Source of the DNA: UBA11855 sp964591705
Lineage (GTDB): Archaea > Thermoproteota > Bathyarchaeia > Bathyarchaeales > Bathycorpusculaceae
DNA: 64,000 bases
Reading direction: 5' to 3'
NCBI GenBank assembly: GCA_964591705.1
Contig: CAZQCX010000003.1
Coordinates: forward strand, 10,933 to 74,932
Shown here: positions 34,929-44,468 of the stretch, in pieces
Layout: each line of letters starts with the position of its first letter
How positions within the stretch are numbered: position 1 is the stretch's first letter
The notes under the pieces: generated by a model
What the model saw: only the letters and a program-made list of their open reading frames with translations
What the model was told of the DNA's origin: nothing
Database searches by the model: none
Program-made: the position numbers and the translations under genes

Positions 34929-35522
34929 ATGTTACGAATGAAAGCTGTGAAGATCATCAGCAATCCTGAAGCCTTCAAGATACTTGCTGATGGCACAAGA
35001 AGAAGAATGATCTATCTCCTAAGGGCAAAAGAGATGACCGTTAGCCAGATAGCAGATGAGCTCGATTTGACCCCACAGACGGTGTATCATCACGTCAAGA
35101 AGCTGCTAGAAGCAGATATGGTGGAAGTCACACGCGAAGTACGAGTTGACCACCTCATAGAAAGCTACTACCAAACCACTGCTGAGGTTTTCCATGTTAA
35201 TGTTGGAAAAGCTTCTGGCAGCAAAGAATCGCTCGCCGAAAGCATCCCAATCGCTTTGGAAGGGCTAAAAAGAATTGGTTTCAAAATTGATTATGACAAG
35301 AAAGACGTTGAAGAACTGGCAGAATTGGCCATGCATCTAGAAGAATGCTGCGGTGCGAAAGAGTATGAGGAAGCACTGTCGAAACTGACAGATCTTGACC
35401 TGCTGTCAAAAGAAGTTGTCCAAGAGTATGCAACTCTTCTCTCGATGTCAGATGAAGAAATGGCACGACAATGCGAACTGAAAAGGAATTTCAGAAAAGC
35501 CCTTAGATCACTCGCCAAATAG
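34929..35522 (+). CDS. ArsR-family winged-helix transcriptional regulator
   Basis: 197 aa. The N-terminal winged helix spans about residues 10-80: FKILADGTRRRMIYLL, MTVSQIADELDLTPQTVYHHVKKLLEADMVEV, the standard ArsR recognition helix and wing. The remaining 110 residues are helical and charged, with a single HLEECCGAKEY Cys pair, and could serve for dimerisation or sensing. It faces a small gene across a perfect palindrome at 34838-34863, its likely operator. Stop only 6 bp from the convergent helicase gene. Confidence 0.9.
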   Translation: MLRMKAVKIISNPEAFKILADGTRRRMIYLLRAKEMTVSQIADELDLTPQTVYHHVKKLLEADMVEVTREVRVDHLIESYYQTTAEVFHVNVGKASGSKESLAESIPIALEGLKRIGFKIDYDKKDVEELAELAMHLEECCGAKEYEEALSKLTDLDLLSKEVVQEYATLLSMSDEEMARQCELKRNFRKALRSLAK

Positions 35523-35527
35523 TTACT

Positions 35528-38404
35528 TCATCCGAATTTTCTGCTCAGAGCTTTGCGTTCCGCCTCGAGAATCGATTCGTAGAACTCACCCGTCAGTTTG
35601 GACCGCTTCTCCAGAATTTCAGCAACGTCTCTCGATCGAACTCTGCGGGCGCTGAGTGCAACGGCAGCAACTTTTCCAAATTTTCCAATCAACTTGGCGG
35701 TTTCCACTGCTTCGTCCCGCAATTTCATCTCGCCTTTGGCAAGGTTATCTTCTTTTTTCTCGACGAGCGCATAAACTTTCTCTTCCTCAACTTTGAGCAA
35801 TCCCAATTCGGTGGATCCACATCTTGGACACCTAGGCTGGTCAGGTAGATTGTTGAGACGAATTTGCTCTGAATAGTCCCAACAATGCGTGCAAATGAAG
35901 TAGCCAGTCTCGTTCAATAGTCTCGCCCGAGCTGATTCAACAAGAACTGCTTGCATTCGTTCAGGCGGTATAAGGTCAGTCTTCATGCTCACGCGTTCTA
36001 TGCCTACGCGGGCAACTGGCGAAGCGCACCTTTCCGTCGCCAAATTCTCCACTTTGATTTCGCCTCTGCGAATTCTGTCCAAAACCTTGATGATCCTTTC
36101 GGCATCAAGGTCCTTCGTGAAAACCTCTTTTAGTCCCTCTTCGTAGATGGGGGTTCCCTCAAAACTCGTTACCAGTTTTTGCAGACTCACGTTGCTGAAG
36201 TCTGCCCATTTTTTCAAGGCTCCGAACCTTCTGGCGACATGAATAACTCGTCGTTTGAAAAGTCCCGTCTTGACTGTTGATCGAGTCAGTGTTTCTCGGG
36301 TAACCTGTTCAGGCATTTCGCGCAGTTCATTGAAAACTTCGAGTGTGCGCCGGGAATCTGCTGTGTTCATTGTTTGAACAAAAATCCTGTAGGGGTCATG
36401 TTGTACCACCATGCCTTGCCCGACTTTATCAGACAAAATTTGCCCAAGGAGTTGCGCCAATGCCCTATTTGCTAGTGAGCCAAGATTTGAGTGAACTATC
36501 ACAAAATCCTCCCAATCCTCAATTAATATTCTCTTTTCAGTCGGAAGAGCAATTCTAGCATTAGCTTGCTCGATGGTTTCTGACAGTGCTCTGAGTATGA
36601 TTTCTTTGTCAGCAGGGTATCGTTCGCTTAGTGTTTGGCTCACTTCTTCTGGAGAGCGTCCAGTTCTTATTTCTTCTTCGACAAATCCTCTTATCTGCGC
36701 AACTTCTTGAGCAACTTCAAATGGTACTGGAATTTCTTCGCCAATCCAACTGGGAATCGACCCAGTCGGGTCGTCCACTGGTCTGACGTAGACTTTGTCT
36801 TCTGTCGTGTGCATTATTTGCCACGGGCTTCCGCGGATGATAAATTTCGTTCCTGTTTTTCCGTATTCAGCCATGAAGGCTTCATCAAGGACGCCTATTG
36901 ATGAGTCTGTAGACTGGTCAATGACTAGAAACTGTTTTTCTTCTGGAATCATGCTTAGATTGTCAAAGTAGTACTCGAATAATGCCGTGGATCTTTGCGG
37001 TTTGAGAACTACTCTGTCTTCGAACGAAACCCAAGCCAGTCGTGGGAAACGTTGATGCATATACTTGAGGATCTTCTCAATATCTTCAAGTGCAATGTCT
37101 TTGTAGGGGTAAGCGTTGCGCACGGTTTCTACGATGTCCCTGAATTCTAGGCGCTTACTCTTGAGCAGCATTCCAGCTATCTGATGCGTCAAGGCATCGT
37201 AGGGTTTTGGCGGTATCTCAACGGGTTCTAGTTCCTCCCTGAGCGCTCGTCTTGCAATTACCATTGCTTCCAGCGTATCGTCACTGTCCATTCCGATGAT
37301 TATGCCTTCCGCCACTCGCCCGATGCTGTGGCCTGCTCTTCCTACGCGTTGGATGATCCGGGAAACTTGCCTTGGACTCGTGTATTGAATGACAAGGTCA
37401 ATATGACCTATATCTATACCTAGTTCGAGACTGCTGGTAGCGATGAGGCCTTTGAGGTCTCCGCGTTTCAGGCCAGTTTCAGCCGCAATTCTCGATGGTT
37501 TTGCCAGGGATCCATGGTGTATGCTTACGGGGAAATCCATGTCCCAAACTTTGAGCCTGCTTGCCAATACTTCTGAGACTGCTCGTGTATTAGTGAACAA
37601 TAGCACAGACTTATGCTTGCTCATATGATCCTTGACTATTCTGAGCCTCGCCGCAACTTCCGGGTGCGTGTAAAGTTTGCCTGCGAGTCTAGCATCTTCC
37701 TCTGTGGGCTTGGGGTAAATAACTTGAAGTTTCATGAGTTTGGCGACTGGTACACGGATTATTTCGACTTTTCTTCTGTCGCCCACTAGGAAATGGGCAA
37801 CTTTTTCAGGAGTGCCGACGGTCGCGGACAGTCCAATAGTCTGAAAGTCCTTTCCAATCAATCTTCGGATGCGCTCTAGCGCAATCGAAAGCTGACTTCC
37901 ACGTTTGCTGTCAGCGAGCTCGTGAACTTCGTCGATGATCACCCAAGAAAGACTCTTGAGATGTTGGCGAAGAAGCCATCCAGAAAGTATAGCTTGCAAC
38001 GTTTCCGGCGTCGTAATCAACATGTCTGGTGGACTTCGCGATTGTCGCGTTCTCTCCTTGAGCTCTGTATCCCCATGTCGCACAGCAAGTTTCACGTCTA
38101 GATTGTTGCACCACCACTCTAGCCTCTCGAGCAGATCTCTATTCAAAGCACGCAAAGGGGTGATGTAAAGGACTTTTATTCCCGGAGTTCTGGGCTGCTG
38201 GAGCAGCATACTCAAGACGGGGAGGAATGCGGCTTCAGTTTTTCCCGTCGCTGTAGGTGATATCAGCAATACATTTTTGCCTTCGAGAACCTTGGGTATA
38301 GTTTGCTCTTGAGGTCCTGTGGGTTTTGGGAAACCTCTCTGGTCTACAAGCTTCCGCACCGGCTTCACTAGCATTTGGAAAACATTTTCAGAAGTTTCCG
38401 TCAA
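35528..38404 (-). CDS. lhr: Lhr-type superfamily 2 helicase
   Basis: 958-aa DExH helicase. Motif I SPTATGKTEA near residue 52, ITPLRALNRDL (Ia) near 82, DEVHELAD (II) near 157, LSATVG (III) near 197, motif IV-VI with SLELGIDIGHIDLVIQ and QRVGRAGHSIG near 360. A winged helix and the Lhr-core region follow, then a C-terminal zinc ribbon CTHCW...CPRCGS near 855-885. Archaeal Lhr unwinds forks and RNA-DNA hybrids in recombination and repair. TTG start. Confidence 0.94.
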   Translation of the reverse strand: MTETSENVFQMLVKPVRKLVDQRGFPKPTGPQEQTIPKVLEGKNVLLISPTATGKTEAAFLPVLSMLLQQPRTPGIKVLYITPLRALNRDLLERLEWWCNNLDVKLAVRHGDTELKERTRQSRSPPDMLITTPETLQAILSGWLLRQHLKSLSWVIIDEVHELADSKRGSQLSIALERIRRLIGKDFQTIGLSATVGTPEKVAHFLVGDRRKVEIIRVPVAKLMKLQVIYPKPTEEDARLAGKLYTHPEVAARLRIVKDHMSKHKSVLLFTNTRAVSEVLASRLKVWDMDFPVSIHHGSLAKPSRIAAETGLKRGDLKGLIATSSLELGIDIGHIDLVIQYTSPRQVSRIIQRVGRAGHSIGRVAEGIIIGMDSDDTLEAMVIARRALREELEPVEIPPKPYDALTHQIAGMLLKSKRLEFRDIVETVRNAYPYKDIALEDIEKILKYMHQRFPRLAWVSFEDRVVLKPQRSTALFEYYFDNLSMIPEEKQFLVIDQSTDSSIGVLDEAFMAEYGKTGTKFIIRGSPWQIMHTTEDKVYVRPVDDPTGSIPSWIGEEIPVPFEVAQEVAQIRGFVEEEIRTGRSPEEVSQTLSERYPADKEIILRALSETIEQANARIALPTEKRILIEDWEDFVIVHSNLGSLANRALAQLLGQILSDKVGQGMVVQHDPYRIFVQTMNTADSRRTLEVFNELREMPEQVTRETLTRSTVKTGLFKRRVIHVARRFGALKKWADFSNVSLQKLVTSFEGTPIYEEGLKEVFTKDLDAERIIKVLDRIRRGEIKVENLATERCASPVARVGIERVSMKTDLIPPERMQAVLVESARARLLNETGYFICTHCWDYSEQIRLNNLPDQPRCPRCGSTELGLLKVEEEKVYALVEKKEDNLAKGEMKLRDEAVETAKLIGKFGKVAAVALSARRVRSRDVAEILEKRSKLTGEFYESILEAERKALSRKFG

Positions 38405-38694
38405 GATGGGGTGAACCTCAGAGTTCGGAGGATTAATCGTGAACTCAGCTGTAAAAACATTTTGGGAGTATTAGAGAAGTTGGCTTCGAAGAGTCTCTCT
38501 TTTTATAGAGAATTCAGAGGGTTTCAGCGTTTTCCACTTTCTTGAATATTAATAGGCGGATTTGTGCCATGTCTACTTTAACATGAAAATGGTTAATCGT
38601 GATGTCTGTGAGGAATTTTTGTATGGGAAAACATTGGAAAGTTATTTATCTGCAATCTAGAAAAGCAGGGGCATGCGTTGATGGAGGAAAATAT

Positions 38695-38865
38695 ATGGTA
38701 AAATGTCCGAAATGTGGAATCGATGTTTCGAAACCAAAGAAGACTTGGAAAATGGCAGGTCGCCCTGACAAGTCGGGAAAGCGCATGCAGCTTGAGATCG
38801 GGCTTTATGAATGCCCCAAGGGCCATGGTACTTTCCGCGAAGTACTAAGCAAGAAAAAAGTCTAA
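38695..38865 (+). CDS. Small zinc-ribbon protein, Cren7-like core
   Basis: 56 aa starting at the ATG behind GGAGG (38683-38687). VKCPKCGIDVSKPKK gives one Cys pair; GLYECPKGHGTF gives a further Cys/His pair, so one zinc may be bound. The middle text KTWKMAGRPDKSGKRMQLEIGL then GTFRE resembles the Cren7 chromatin protein pattern (W, basic loop, I-G-L, G-x-F-R), suggesting DNA binding. The similarity is by eye and short. The open frame extends upstream to 38599 but without a ribosome binding site. Confidence 0.65.
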   Translation: MVKCPKCGIDVSKPKKTWKMAGRPDKSGKRMQLEIGLYECPKGHGTFREVLSKKKV

Positions 38866-38990
38866 GCTGACCTGAACTGTTCGATACTGAGCTTGCGTTT
38901 CCCTATTTTTCCCTTTTCTATGCGGTAAGTTTTAAAATGAACACTGCTTACTGGGTTGCATTACTATGATGCTTGGGGGACGGCTAAGGT

Positions 38991-39641
38991 TTGACCACAG
39001 ACGTCGGATTTCAAGGTGTGAGGGAGCTTTGGAAGAATGAATATGTTCAAACTGCCGTAGTCATCGGGCTGATTGTTCTAGTGGTCTTTGGTTTCTGGTA
39101 CGGTTCTCAAATAGTACTAAACACGCCTTACCCGGTTTTGGCCGTGGTCACTGGTAGCATGTGTGTTCCGTATGACGGCGCATGCAACGGTTGGAGTCAC
39201 ACTTTCGATCACACACTACATATAGGTGACCTAATTGTCGTTCAAGGTGTGGCTCCTGCCCAGCTGAGCGATGCGTATCCAAACAGCGACATAATCGTTT
39301 TCCACAATCCCAGTGATCCAGATGAGCTTATCGTCCACAGGATCGTGGCAAAGGAGGAAAGAAACGGCGTTTTCTATTTCACCACTGAGGGCGATGGAAA
39401 TGGCGTTAGGAAATGGCCAAACACGCCTGACCAGAACGATCCTTGGTCACCGTTTCCTGAGGACATGGTTGTTGGTAAAGTTGTGATGCGTATTCCTTTT
39501 TTCGGACATTTGGTGCTCTTCATGCGCAACTCTGTGGGGCTGTATTTAGTTATCGGATTAATCATATTGCTGATATTTCTAGAGTTTGTTGTCCCTTTGT
39601 TCAAAGGAAAGAAGTCATCTACAGATGAGGTCGGGCAGTGA
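38991..39641 (+). CDS. Signal peptidase I (archaeal/ER type)
   Basis: Removes signal peptides of secreted proteins outside the membrane. One N-terminal membrane helix (VIGLIVLVVFGFWYG, residues 24-38), the nucleophile Ser in VVTGSM near 55, His in LIVHRIV near 116 replacing the bacterial Lys, and the EGDGN / PEDMVVGKV Asp region. A second C-terminal helix and basic tail follow. TTG start behind GGGGGA. 216 aa is normal. Confidence 0.92.
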   Translation: MTTDVGFQGVRELWKNEYVQTAVVIGLIVLVVFGFWYGSQIVLNTPYPVLAVVTGSMCVPYDGACNGWSHTFDHTLHIGDLIVVQGVAPAQLSDAYPNSDIIVFHNPSDPDELIVHRIVAKEERNGVFYFTTEGDGNGVRKWPNTPDQNDPWSPFPEDMVVGKVVMRIPFFGHLVLFMRNSVGLYLVIGLIILLIFLEFVVPLFKGKKSSTDEVGQ

Positions 39642-39729
39642 GATTGCTTTGAGAAGTCATCCCGATGTATTTATAAAGCGAGTCCCTTCATAAAAGGGTA
39701 ACTGGAAATCTCGGCGAGAAGGAAAATCC

Positions 39730-40290
39730 ATGCCTAAGTCGAAAGCCATAATCAGTATTGAGAATGTTGTTGCTTCAGCAACTCTTAATCAGAAAGTTGA
39801 TTTGAACGCTGTTGTAAAGGGTTATCCTGGCGTTGAATATAGGCCGGAGCAGTTTCCCGGTTTGGTTTTCAGGCTGAAAAGACCGAAGACTGCTACGTTG
39901 ATTTTCAACTCAGGCAAGATGGTTTGCACCGGAGCCAAATCGGAAAAAGAGGCTCGCAGGGCAGTCATGAAAGTTGTCAAGGAGCTGAAGCGAGGCGGGA
40001 TCATAATCCTAAGTAAACCAGAGTTAAAAATACAGAACATCGTGGCTTCCGCCAGCCTTGGAGGCCTGATAGATCTGGAAAAGGCAGCTTTCACCCTTGG
40101 AAAGACAATGTATGAACCTGAGCAGTTTCCAGGCTTGATTTATCGAATGGACGAGCCAAAAGTTGTGATCCTTCTTTTCGCCAGTGGAAAGCTGGTTTGC
40201 ACGGGAGCTAAGAAAGAGCAGGATGTTTATGATGCGGTTTCAAAGCTGCATGAATTGCTGGAAGAAAAAGCGCTTATCTTCTACGACTAG
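39730..40290 (+). CDS. tbp: TATA-box binding protein
   Basis: General transcription factor in two direct repeats of about 90 aa. Each repeat shows IENVVASATLNQ / IQNIVASASLGG, YRPEQFPGLVFRL / YEPEQFPGLIYRM and FNSGKMVCTGAKSE / FASGKLVCTGAKKE. No acidic C-terminal tail beyond EEKALIFYD. ATG start; the stop codon abuts that of pyrE, which converges. Confidence 0.98.
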   Translation: MPKSKAIISIENVVASATLNQKVDLNAVVKGYPGVEYRPEQFPGLVFRLKRPKTATLIFNSGKMVCTGAKSEKEARRAVMKVVKELKRGGIIILSKPELKIQNIVASASLGGLIDLEKAAFTLGKTMYEPEQFPGLIYRMDEPKVVILLFASGKLVCTGAKKEQDVYDAVSKLHELLEEKALIFYD

Positions 40291-40926
40291 TTATGTTCCT
40301 TGTTCTTTCTTGATTTGTTTTGTTATGGTTTTGTAGCTTTCTTGGTCGATTGCACCGGTTTCGAATAGGATTTTTGCCACTTCGCTTATGTTCAAGAGCG
40401 CGTGGAGTTCGATTCCCTGCTTTGCGAGTTTTGCTTTGCCCCCTTCTTGCCGGTCTAGGAAGGCTACCGCTTTGCTTACGACTCCTCCTTCAGCCCGTAT
40501 GGACTCAGCGGCTTTCCGCAGCGATAAGCCTGTGGTAACTAGGTCGTCTACGAGAAGCACGCGGTCTCCTGAGACGAGGATGCCTTCCACCCTTCGTTTT
40601 CTTCCATGTCTGCGTATTCCTTTGCGGACATAGAGGAAAGGTTTCCTGAGGTTGTATGCTATTTGTGACGCAAAGGGGATTCCCGCAATTGGGACTCCGG
40701 CGATTCTGTCGAAGTTGTTCAGGCCTATTTGGGTTTTTATTTGGTCAGCGTAGAAGTCGCAAATATGCATGAAAGCATCTGGGAAGCTTGGGACTATGCG
40801 TAAGTCTATGTAGTAGGGGCTTGCTTTTCCGCTTGTGAGCTTGAAAACTCCGAATTTCAAGGCATCTATTTTTGTCATGATTTTTGCCATTTCCGCCTTT
40901 TTTGTGTGTAGGTCAGTTTTGCTCAT
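40291..40926 (-). CDS. pyrE: Orotate phosphoribosyltransferase
   Basis: Forms OMP from orotate and PRPP in de novo pyrimidine synthesis. LTSGKASPYYIDLR near residue 30, AGVPIAGIPFASQIA near 76, FLYVRKGIRRHG near 96 and the PRPP loop VLLVDDLVTTGLSL near 120. 211 aa is typical. Six bases separate it from the upstream MBL-fold gene, so the two are cotranscribed. Confidence 0.95.
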   Translation of the reverse strand: MSKTDLHTKKAEMAKIMTKIDALKFGVFKLTSGKASPYYIDLRIVPSFPDAFMHICDFYADQIKTQIGLNNFDRIAGVPIAGIPFASQIAYNLRKPFLYVRKGIRRHGRKRRVEGILVSGDRVLLVDDLVTTGLSLRKAAESIRAEGGVVSKAVAFLDRQEGGKAKLAKQGIELHALLNISEVAKILFETGAIDQESYKTITKQIKKEQGT

Positions 40927-40932
40927 CAGGTT

Positions 40933-41622
40933 CTACCTTCTTTTTGTGACTTGGTAGATCTTGTTTTGCTCGGGAATCAAGCATGCTGTTCGTGGCATCC
41001 GTGTTCTGAGGATTTCTGCGAATTTTTTCTGTGAATCCACAGAGTTGGTGTGGTATGGCACGGCGACTTGTGGTTTGGTTAAGCGCGCGATTTCAACTCC
41101 TATTTCTGGTGATGCTCCTGGCGCAATGCCTACTGTGCAGAATGTGACATCCAGTTTTTCTCTTTCTCCTATGGCTATCATTTCGGGGAAGGGGAGGCTG
41201 TCTGCGGTGTGGAAGACTTTTACGCCATCTTCGCTTGTTATCACGAAAGTCACTGGTTCCGCTGCGGGATGATTGCTTTTCTCTGCTCTCACGGTGACTT
41301 CTCCAACTTTTGTTTCTGTTCCTGGGCTGATCTCTTCGATCTTGTCATGTGGTAGGGTACTGACAAGTCTCTTGGCACTAGCTGGATCTGCGATGATTTT
41401 GCAGTTGCTATTTTTTAGTGTTTCTGCGACTAATCGCTGATCCAAGTGATCATAATGTTCGTGGCTTACCAAGATTGCGTCCACTCTCTGTAGACTCTTG
41501 GGTTTTATGTCAACGGGGTCTATTGCGAGGGTTTTAGAGGGAGTTTTCAGGACGACTCCAGCGTAATGGTTGAACCACACGAACATGATTGTATTTCTTT
41601 CCGGTGTGTTTTCGATTGGCAT
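40933..41622 (-). CDS. MBL-fold hydrolase, UPF0173-like
   Basis: 229 aa single-domain metallo-beta-lactamase fold: VSHEHYDHLD near residue 53 (HxHxDH variant with Tyr), KSNHPAAEP near 117, HTADSLPFPEM near 136, and VPYHTNS near 195. UPF0173/YtkL-type proteins are metal-dependent hydrolases of unknown substrate. Start ATG 41622 behind a TATA-like TTTAAA near 41661; an internal ATG at 41586 begins the fold proper. Operon with pyrE. The gap to 41873 shows nothing else. Confidence 0.85.
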   Translation of the reverse strand: MPIENTPERNTIMFVWFNHYAGVVLKTPSKTLAIDPVDIKPKSLQRVDAILVSHEHYDHLDQRLVAETLKNSNCKIIADPASAKRLVSTLPHDKIEEISPGTETKVGEVTVRAEKSNHPAAEPVTFVITSEDGVKVFHTADSLPFPEMIAIGEREKLDVTFCTVGIAPGASPEIGVEIARLTKPQVAVPYHTNSVDSQKKFAEILRTRMPRTACLIPEQNKIYQVTKRR

Positions 41623-41873
41623 GAAATTGGTTCCTCGGTTAGTACTATTGGCATCAGAGTTTTAAAGGAGTTGTGTTGCAAAAAATTGCGGGGAATGAGA
41701 AACCACGATGTACATTGTATCAGATACAGGTCATTAGTGCTCTTCATTTTCTGGGTGCGCCCTCTTCTAAGTTCACGTTTTTCTGTGCGTCATAGTCCAA
41801 ATTCGTCTTCTCAAATAGAACAAGTCAAAACAAAACGTCATTTCGCTGAAGCAGACCGTGCACTCCAGATCTT

Positions 41874-42536
41874 CTACAGCTTTCTTCCTTTGTGTTTGAA
41901 GTACTTCCAGAAGAAACGACCGTGGTTTTCAAGGCGCATTGCCCAAGAGATTGCGCGTCCTACGGGCTGACACTGCCCATTAGCCAAGGCTTCGATGATT
42001 GAATCAACTGTGAGCTCGGCTTCTACGACGGTATGCGCCCAACCCACTAGTGGACCGTAGTGCGCATCCGTTCCAGCGACACGTGGAAGATTCAGCTTGT
42101 CTGCTAAATCGTTGGCTTTTCGAGTCGACCTCCTAAATGGAAAAATTGAGGCATTTATGGTTTCAATTGCATCGAACTTGACTGTAGCGTATTTCCCAAT
42201 TCCTCCTTTGAAAAGAGCAAATGGGTGGCAAGCGACGGCTATGCCCCCTAACTTGTGAATTCTGTCGACGGTTTCATCTGAGCTCAAGCCTTTCGGGATG
42301 GTATCCTTCACATTCAAGCCTAGTATGTGCCCATGCATACTTGAAATCTCTATTCCTGGGATTATTGGAAAATCTGTTTCCTTAGCTATATTCAAAGCGC
42401 TGTCTACTTGGTTGTGATCGGTTATTGCAACGGCGTTCAATCCGCACTTTTTCGCGTAGAAAACCAGATCTTCCGGACTTATTACTGAATCGTTTGAATA
42501 GATCGTGTGAACGTGTAGATCTGCCTTGATCTGCAT
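41874..42536 (-). CDS. PHP domain phosphoesterase (second copy)
   Basis: 220 aa with the same PHP motifs as the gene at 4435: DLHVHTIYSND at residues 6-16, ITDHNQ near 39, PGIEIS near 60, CHPFA near 100, and GTDAHYG near 150. It is longer at the C-terminus, ending in basic residues (WKYFKHKGRKL). It sits 14 bp downstream of metG on the same strand. Function is unknown beyond metal-dependent phosphoesterase. Confidence 0.88.
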   Translation of the reverse strand: MQIKADLHVHTIYSNDSVISPEDLVFYAKKCGLNAVAITDHNQVDSALNIAKETDFPIIPGIEISSMHGHILGLNVKDTIPKGLSSDETVDRIHKLGGIAVACHPFALFKGGIGKYATVKFDAIETINASIFPFRRSTRKANDLADKLNLPRVAGTDAHYGPLVGWAHTVVEAELTVDSIIEALANGQCQPVGRAISWAMRLENHGRFFWKYFKHKGRKL

Positions 42537-42550
42537 TGTTGATCACCCTT

Positions 42551-44245
42551 TCATTGTTTCTGGACCATTCGATCTCTGATTTCCGCCAGCATCTCATCAA
42601 GTCTTTTTTCGTCTAAGTCAACCTTCTTGAACAATGGTTTCGCTTTTCCTATTCTATGACCAGGCTTCAGTCGTAGAATCGAGTCATCCCAGCTAATACT
42701 CTCAACCTTTCCTGGAAGATTAAGTGTCCCCAATATCTCCTTCGCAGTGCCAGGCATGAAAGGCGCTGATACAACCGCAAGCGCCTTCACGATTTGGACT
42801 GCTATATAGAGGATCGTTGCGGTCTTTTCTTTGTCAATTCTGAGCAGGTTCCAAGGTTCCTTCTCATTCAGGTACTGGTTTCCGCGTCTGGCAAGGCTAA
42901 TCAACATGTGAGCAGCAGACTGCAACTTGGATTGTTCCAAATCCCCAGCAATCGCTTCAACTTCTCTCCTAATCGCTTGGAGCATCATCTCGTCGTCATC
43001 TTCAAGTTTCGATGGGGTCGGAATCACACCGCCAAATTTTGAATCTATGAAGGTCAGAGTTCTATGAATGAAATTGCCATATGTATCGTTGAGATCCGCG
43101 TTAATCCTGTCAATGAAAAAGTGCCAAGAAAAGTTCGTATCCTTTGATTCGGGTCGCGTGGTAATCAAGAAGAAGCGCCAATAATCCACAGGAAAAATCT
43201 CCAGTGCCTCATCGATCCAGATTCCGATTCTTTGGCTTTTGCTAGCCTTCTCACCTTTAAACTGCAAAAACTCGGTCGCCGAAACATTCCAAGGGAGATT
43301 GTAGTCTTCGCCTGAGGCAAGCAACAAAGCGGGAAGCATTATTGTGTGAAAGGGTATGTTATCTTTTCCAATGAAGTAAAGCGTTCGAGCATCTTTGTTG
43401 AACCAGTATTCCCGCCATCTATCAGGTTCACCTTCAAGCCTGCAGGCTTCGATTGTGGCCGAAACATAGCCCAAAACGGCCTCCACCCAAACGTAGATAG
43501 TCTTGCCTTCAGCCCCTGGAAATGGCGCAGGAATCCCCCATTCAACGTCACGTGTCACAGCTCGAGGCTTCAGCCCCTCCTCAATCCAGTTGAGACTGAA
43601 GTTCCTGGCGTTAGCAGACAGCTGCCTGTTCTCCTTCACATACTTGCCTAGTCTTCCGCCAAGTTTTGACAAGTCAATATACCAATGCCGTGTGGTTTTG
43701 ACAACCGGGGGACTGTTGCAGACAACACAATACGGCTCAACCAATGATGTTGTTTCAAGAAGCCTCCCGCATCGATCACACTGGTCGCCGCGTGCGCGTT
43801 CGCACCCGCAGAACGGGCACTTGCCTTCTACAAACCTGTCAGGAAGGAAACGTTCGTCGTGCTCACAATAGAGCATTTGTGTCTCTTGGCTGAAGATATA
43901 CCCATTCCTGTAGATTTTCATCAATATTTGTTGAACAAATTCTTTGTGAACTGGACTTTCGGTCCGCGTATAGTTGTCGAAACTTGCGTCCCACTTCCTG
44001 AACAAATCAGTTACACGGGTATGGTTTCGGTCAGTCAACTCCTTTGGTGTAATTCCTTCCTTCATCGCCTCAATTTCGATGGGTGTGCCATGTTCGTCCG
44101 AACCACTAACCATCAGAACATCGTCACCTTTGAGCCGGTAATACCGTGCACAGACATCTGCGGACAAGACTGAACCAACCAAATTGCCCAAGTGCGGCGT
44201 CACATTGATGTATGGCCACGCTGACGTAACAAGGACTTTTCCCGT
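42551..44245 (-). CDS. metG: Methionyl-tRNA synthetase, probable non-canonical (ACG) start
   Basis: Class I synthetase: PHLGN (HIGH motif), zinc-knuckle pairs CPFCGCERARGDQCDRCGRLL, and FLQFKGEKASKSQRIGIW with KASKS as the KMSKS motif. The first normal start codon (GTG 44203) falls inside the essential WPYINVTPHLGN segment, losing SAWPY. Upstream codons encode GKVLVTSAWPYIN in frame, until a TAA; that stretch has no ATG, GTG or TTG. An ACG at 44245 lies 9 nt after GGAG and would give the usual N-terminus. No C-terminal EMAP tRNA-binding domain. Confidence 0.9.
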   Translation of the reverse strand, partial: TGKVLVTSAWPYINVTPHLGNLVGSVLSADVCARYYRLKGDDVLMVSGSDEHGTPIEIEAMKEGITPKELTDRNHTRVTDLFRKWDASFDNYTRTESPVHKEFVQQILMKIYRNGYIFSQETQMLYCEHDERFLPDRFVEGKCPFCGCERARGDQCDRCGRLLETTSLVEPYCVVCNSPPVVKTTRHWYIDLSKLGGRLGKYVKENRQLSANARNFSLNWIEEGLKPRAVTRDVEWGIPAPFPGAEGKTIYVWVEAVLGYVSATIEACRLEGEPDRWREYWFNKDARTLYFIGKDNIPFHTIMLPALLLASGEDYNLPWNVSATEFLQFKGEKASKSQRIGIWIDEALEIFPVDYWRFFLITTRPESKDTNFSWHFFIDRINADLNDTYGNFIHRTLTFIDSKFGGVIPTPSKLEDDDEMMLQAIRREVEAIAGDLEQSKLQSAAHMLISLARRGNQYLNEKEPWNLLRIDKEKTATILYIAVQIVKALAVVSAPFMPGTAKEILGTLNLPGKVESISWDDSILRLKPGHRIGKAKPLFKKVDLDEKRLDEMLAEIRDRMVQKQ

Positions 44246-44468
44246 TCTGACACGCTCCGCAAGTTGTTATCCTGACGCGATAAGGAATGTTGTCTCTGTT
44301 ACTTAATCATGTCGACTGTAAAGGGACAGCTGCATGGACATCTCTTACGTGCGGTATGTTGCAGGTTAGCTACCTGTTGAGCGAAAAGCCGTTTCTGAAG
44401 GCTTGAACAAGGAGTGATAATCCTTCTGACGCGGCAACCTAGTGCCGCATCTTCTGGAAAGATAGTTC

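Noticed and set aside
41566..41970. Plus-strand 134-codon frame
   Set aside because: Overlaps the start of one MBL gene and the end of the PHP gene antisense; composition is that of a shadow frame.
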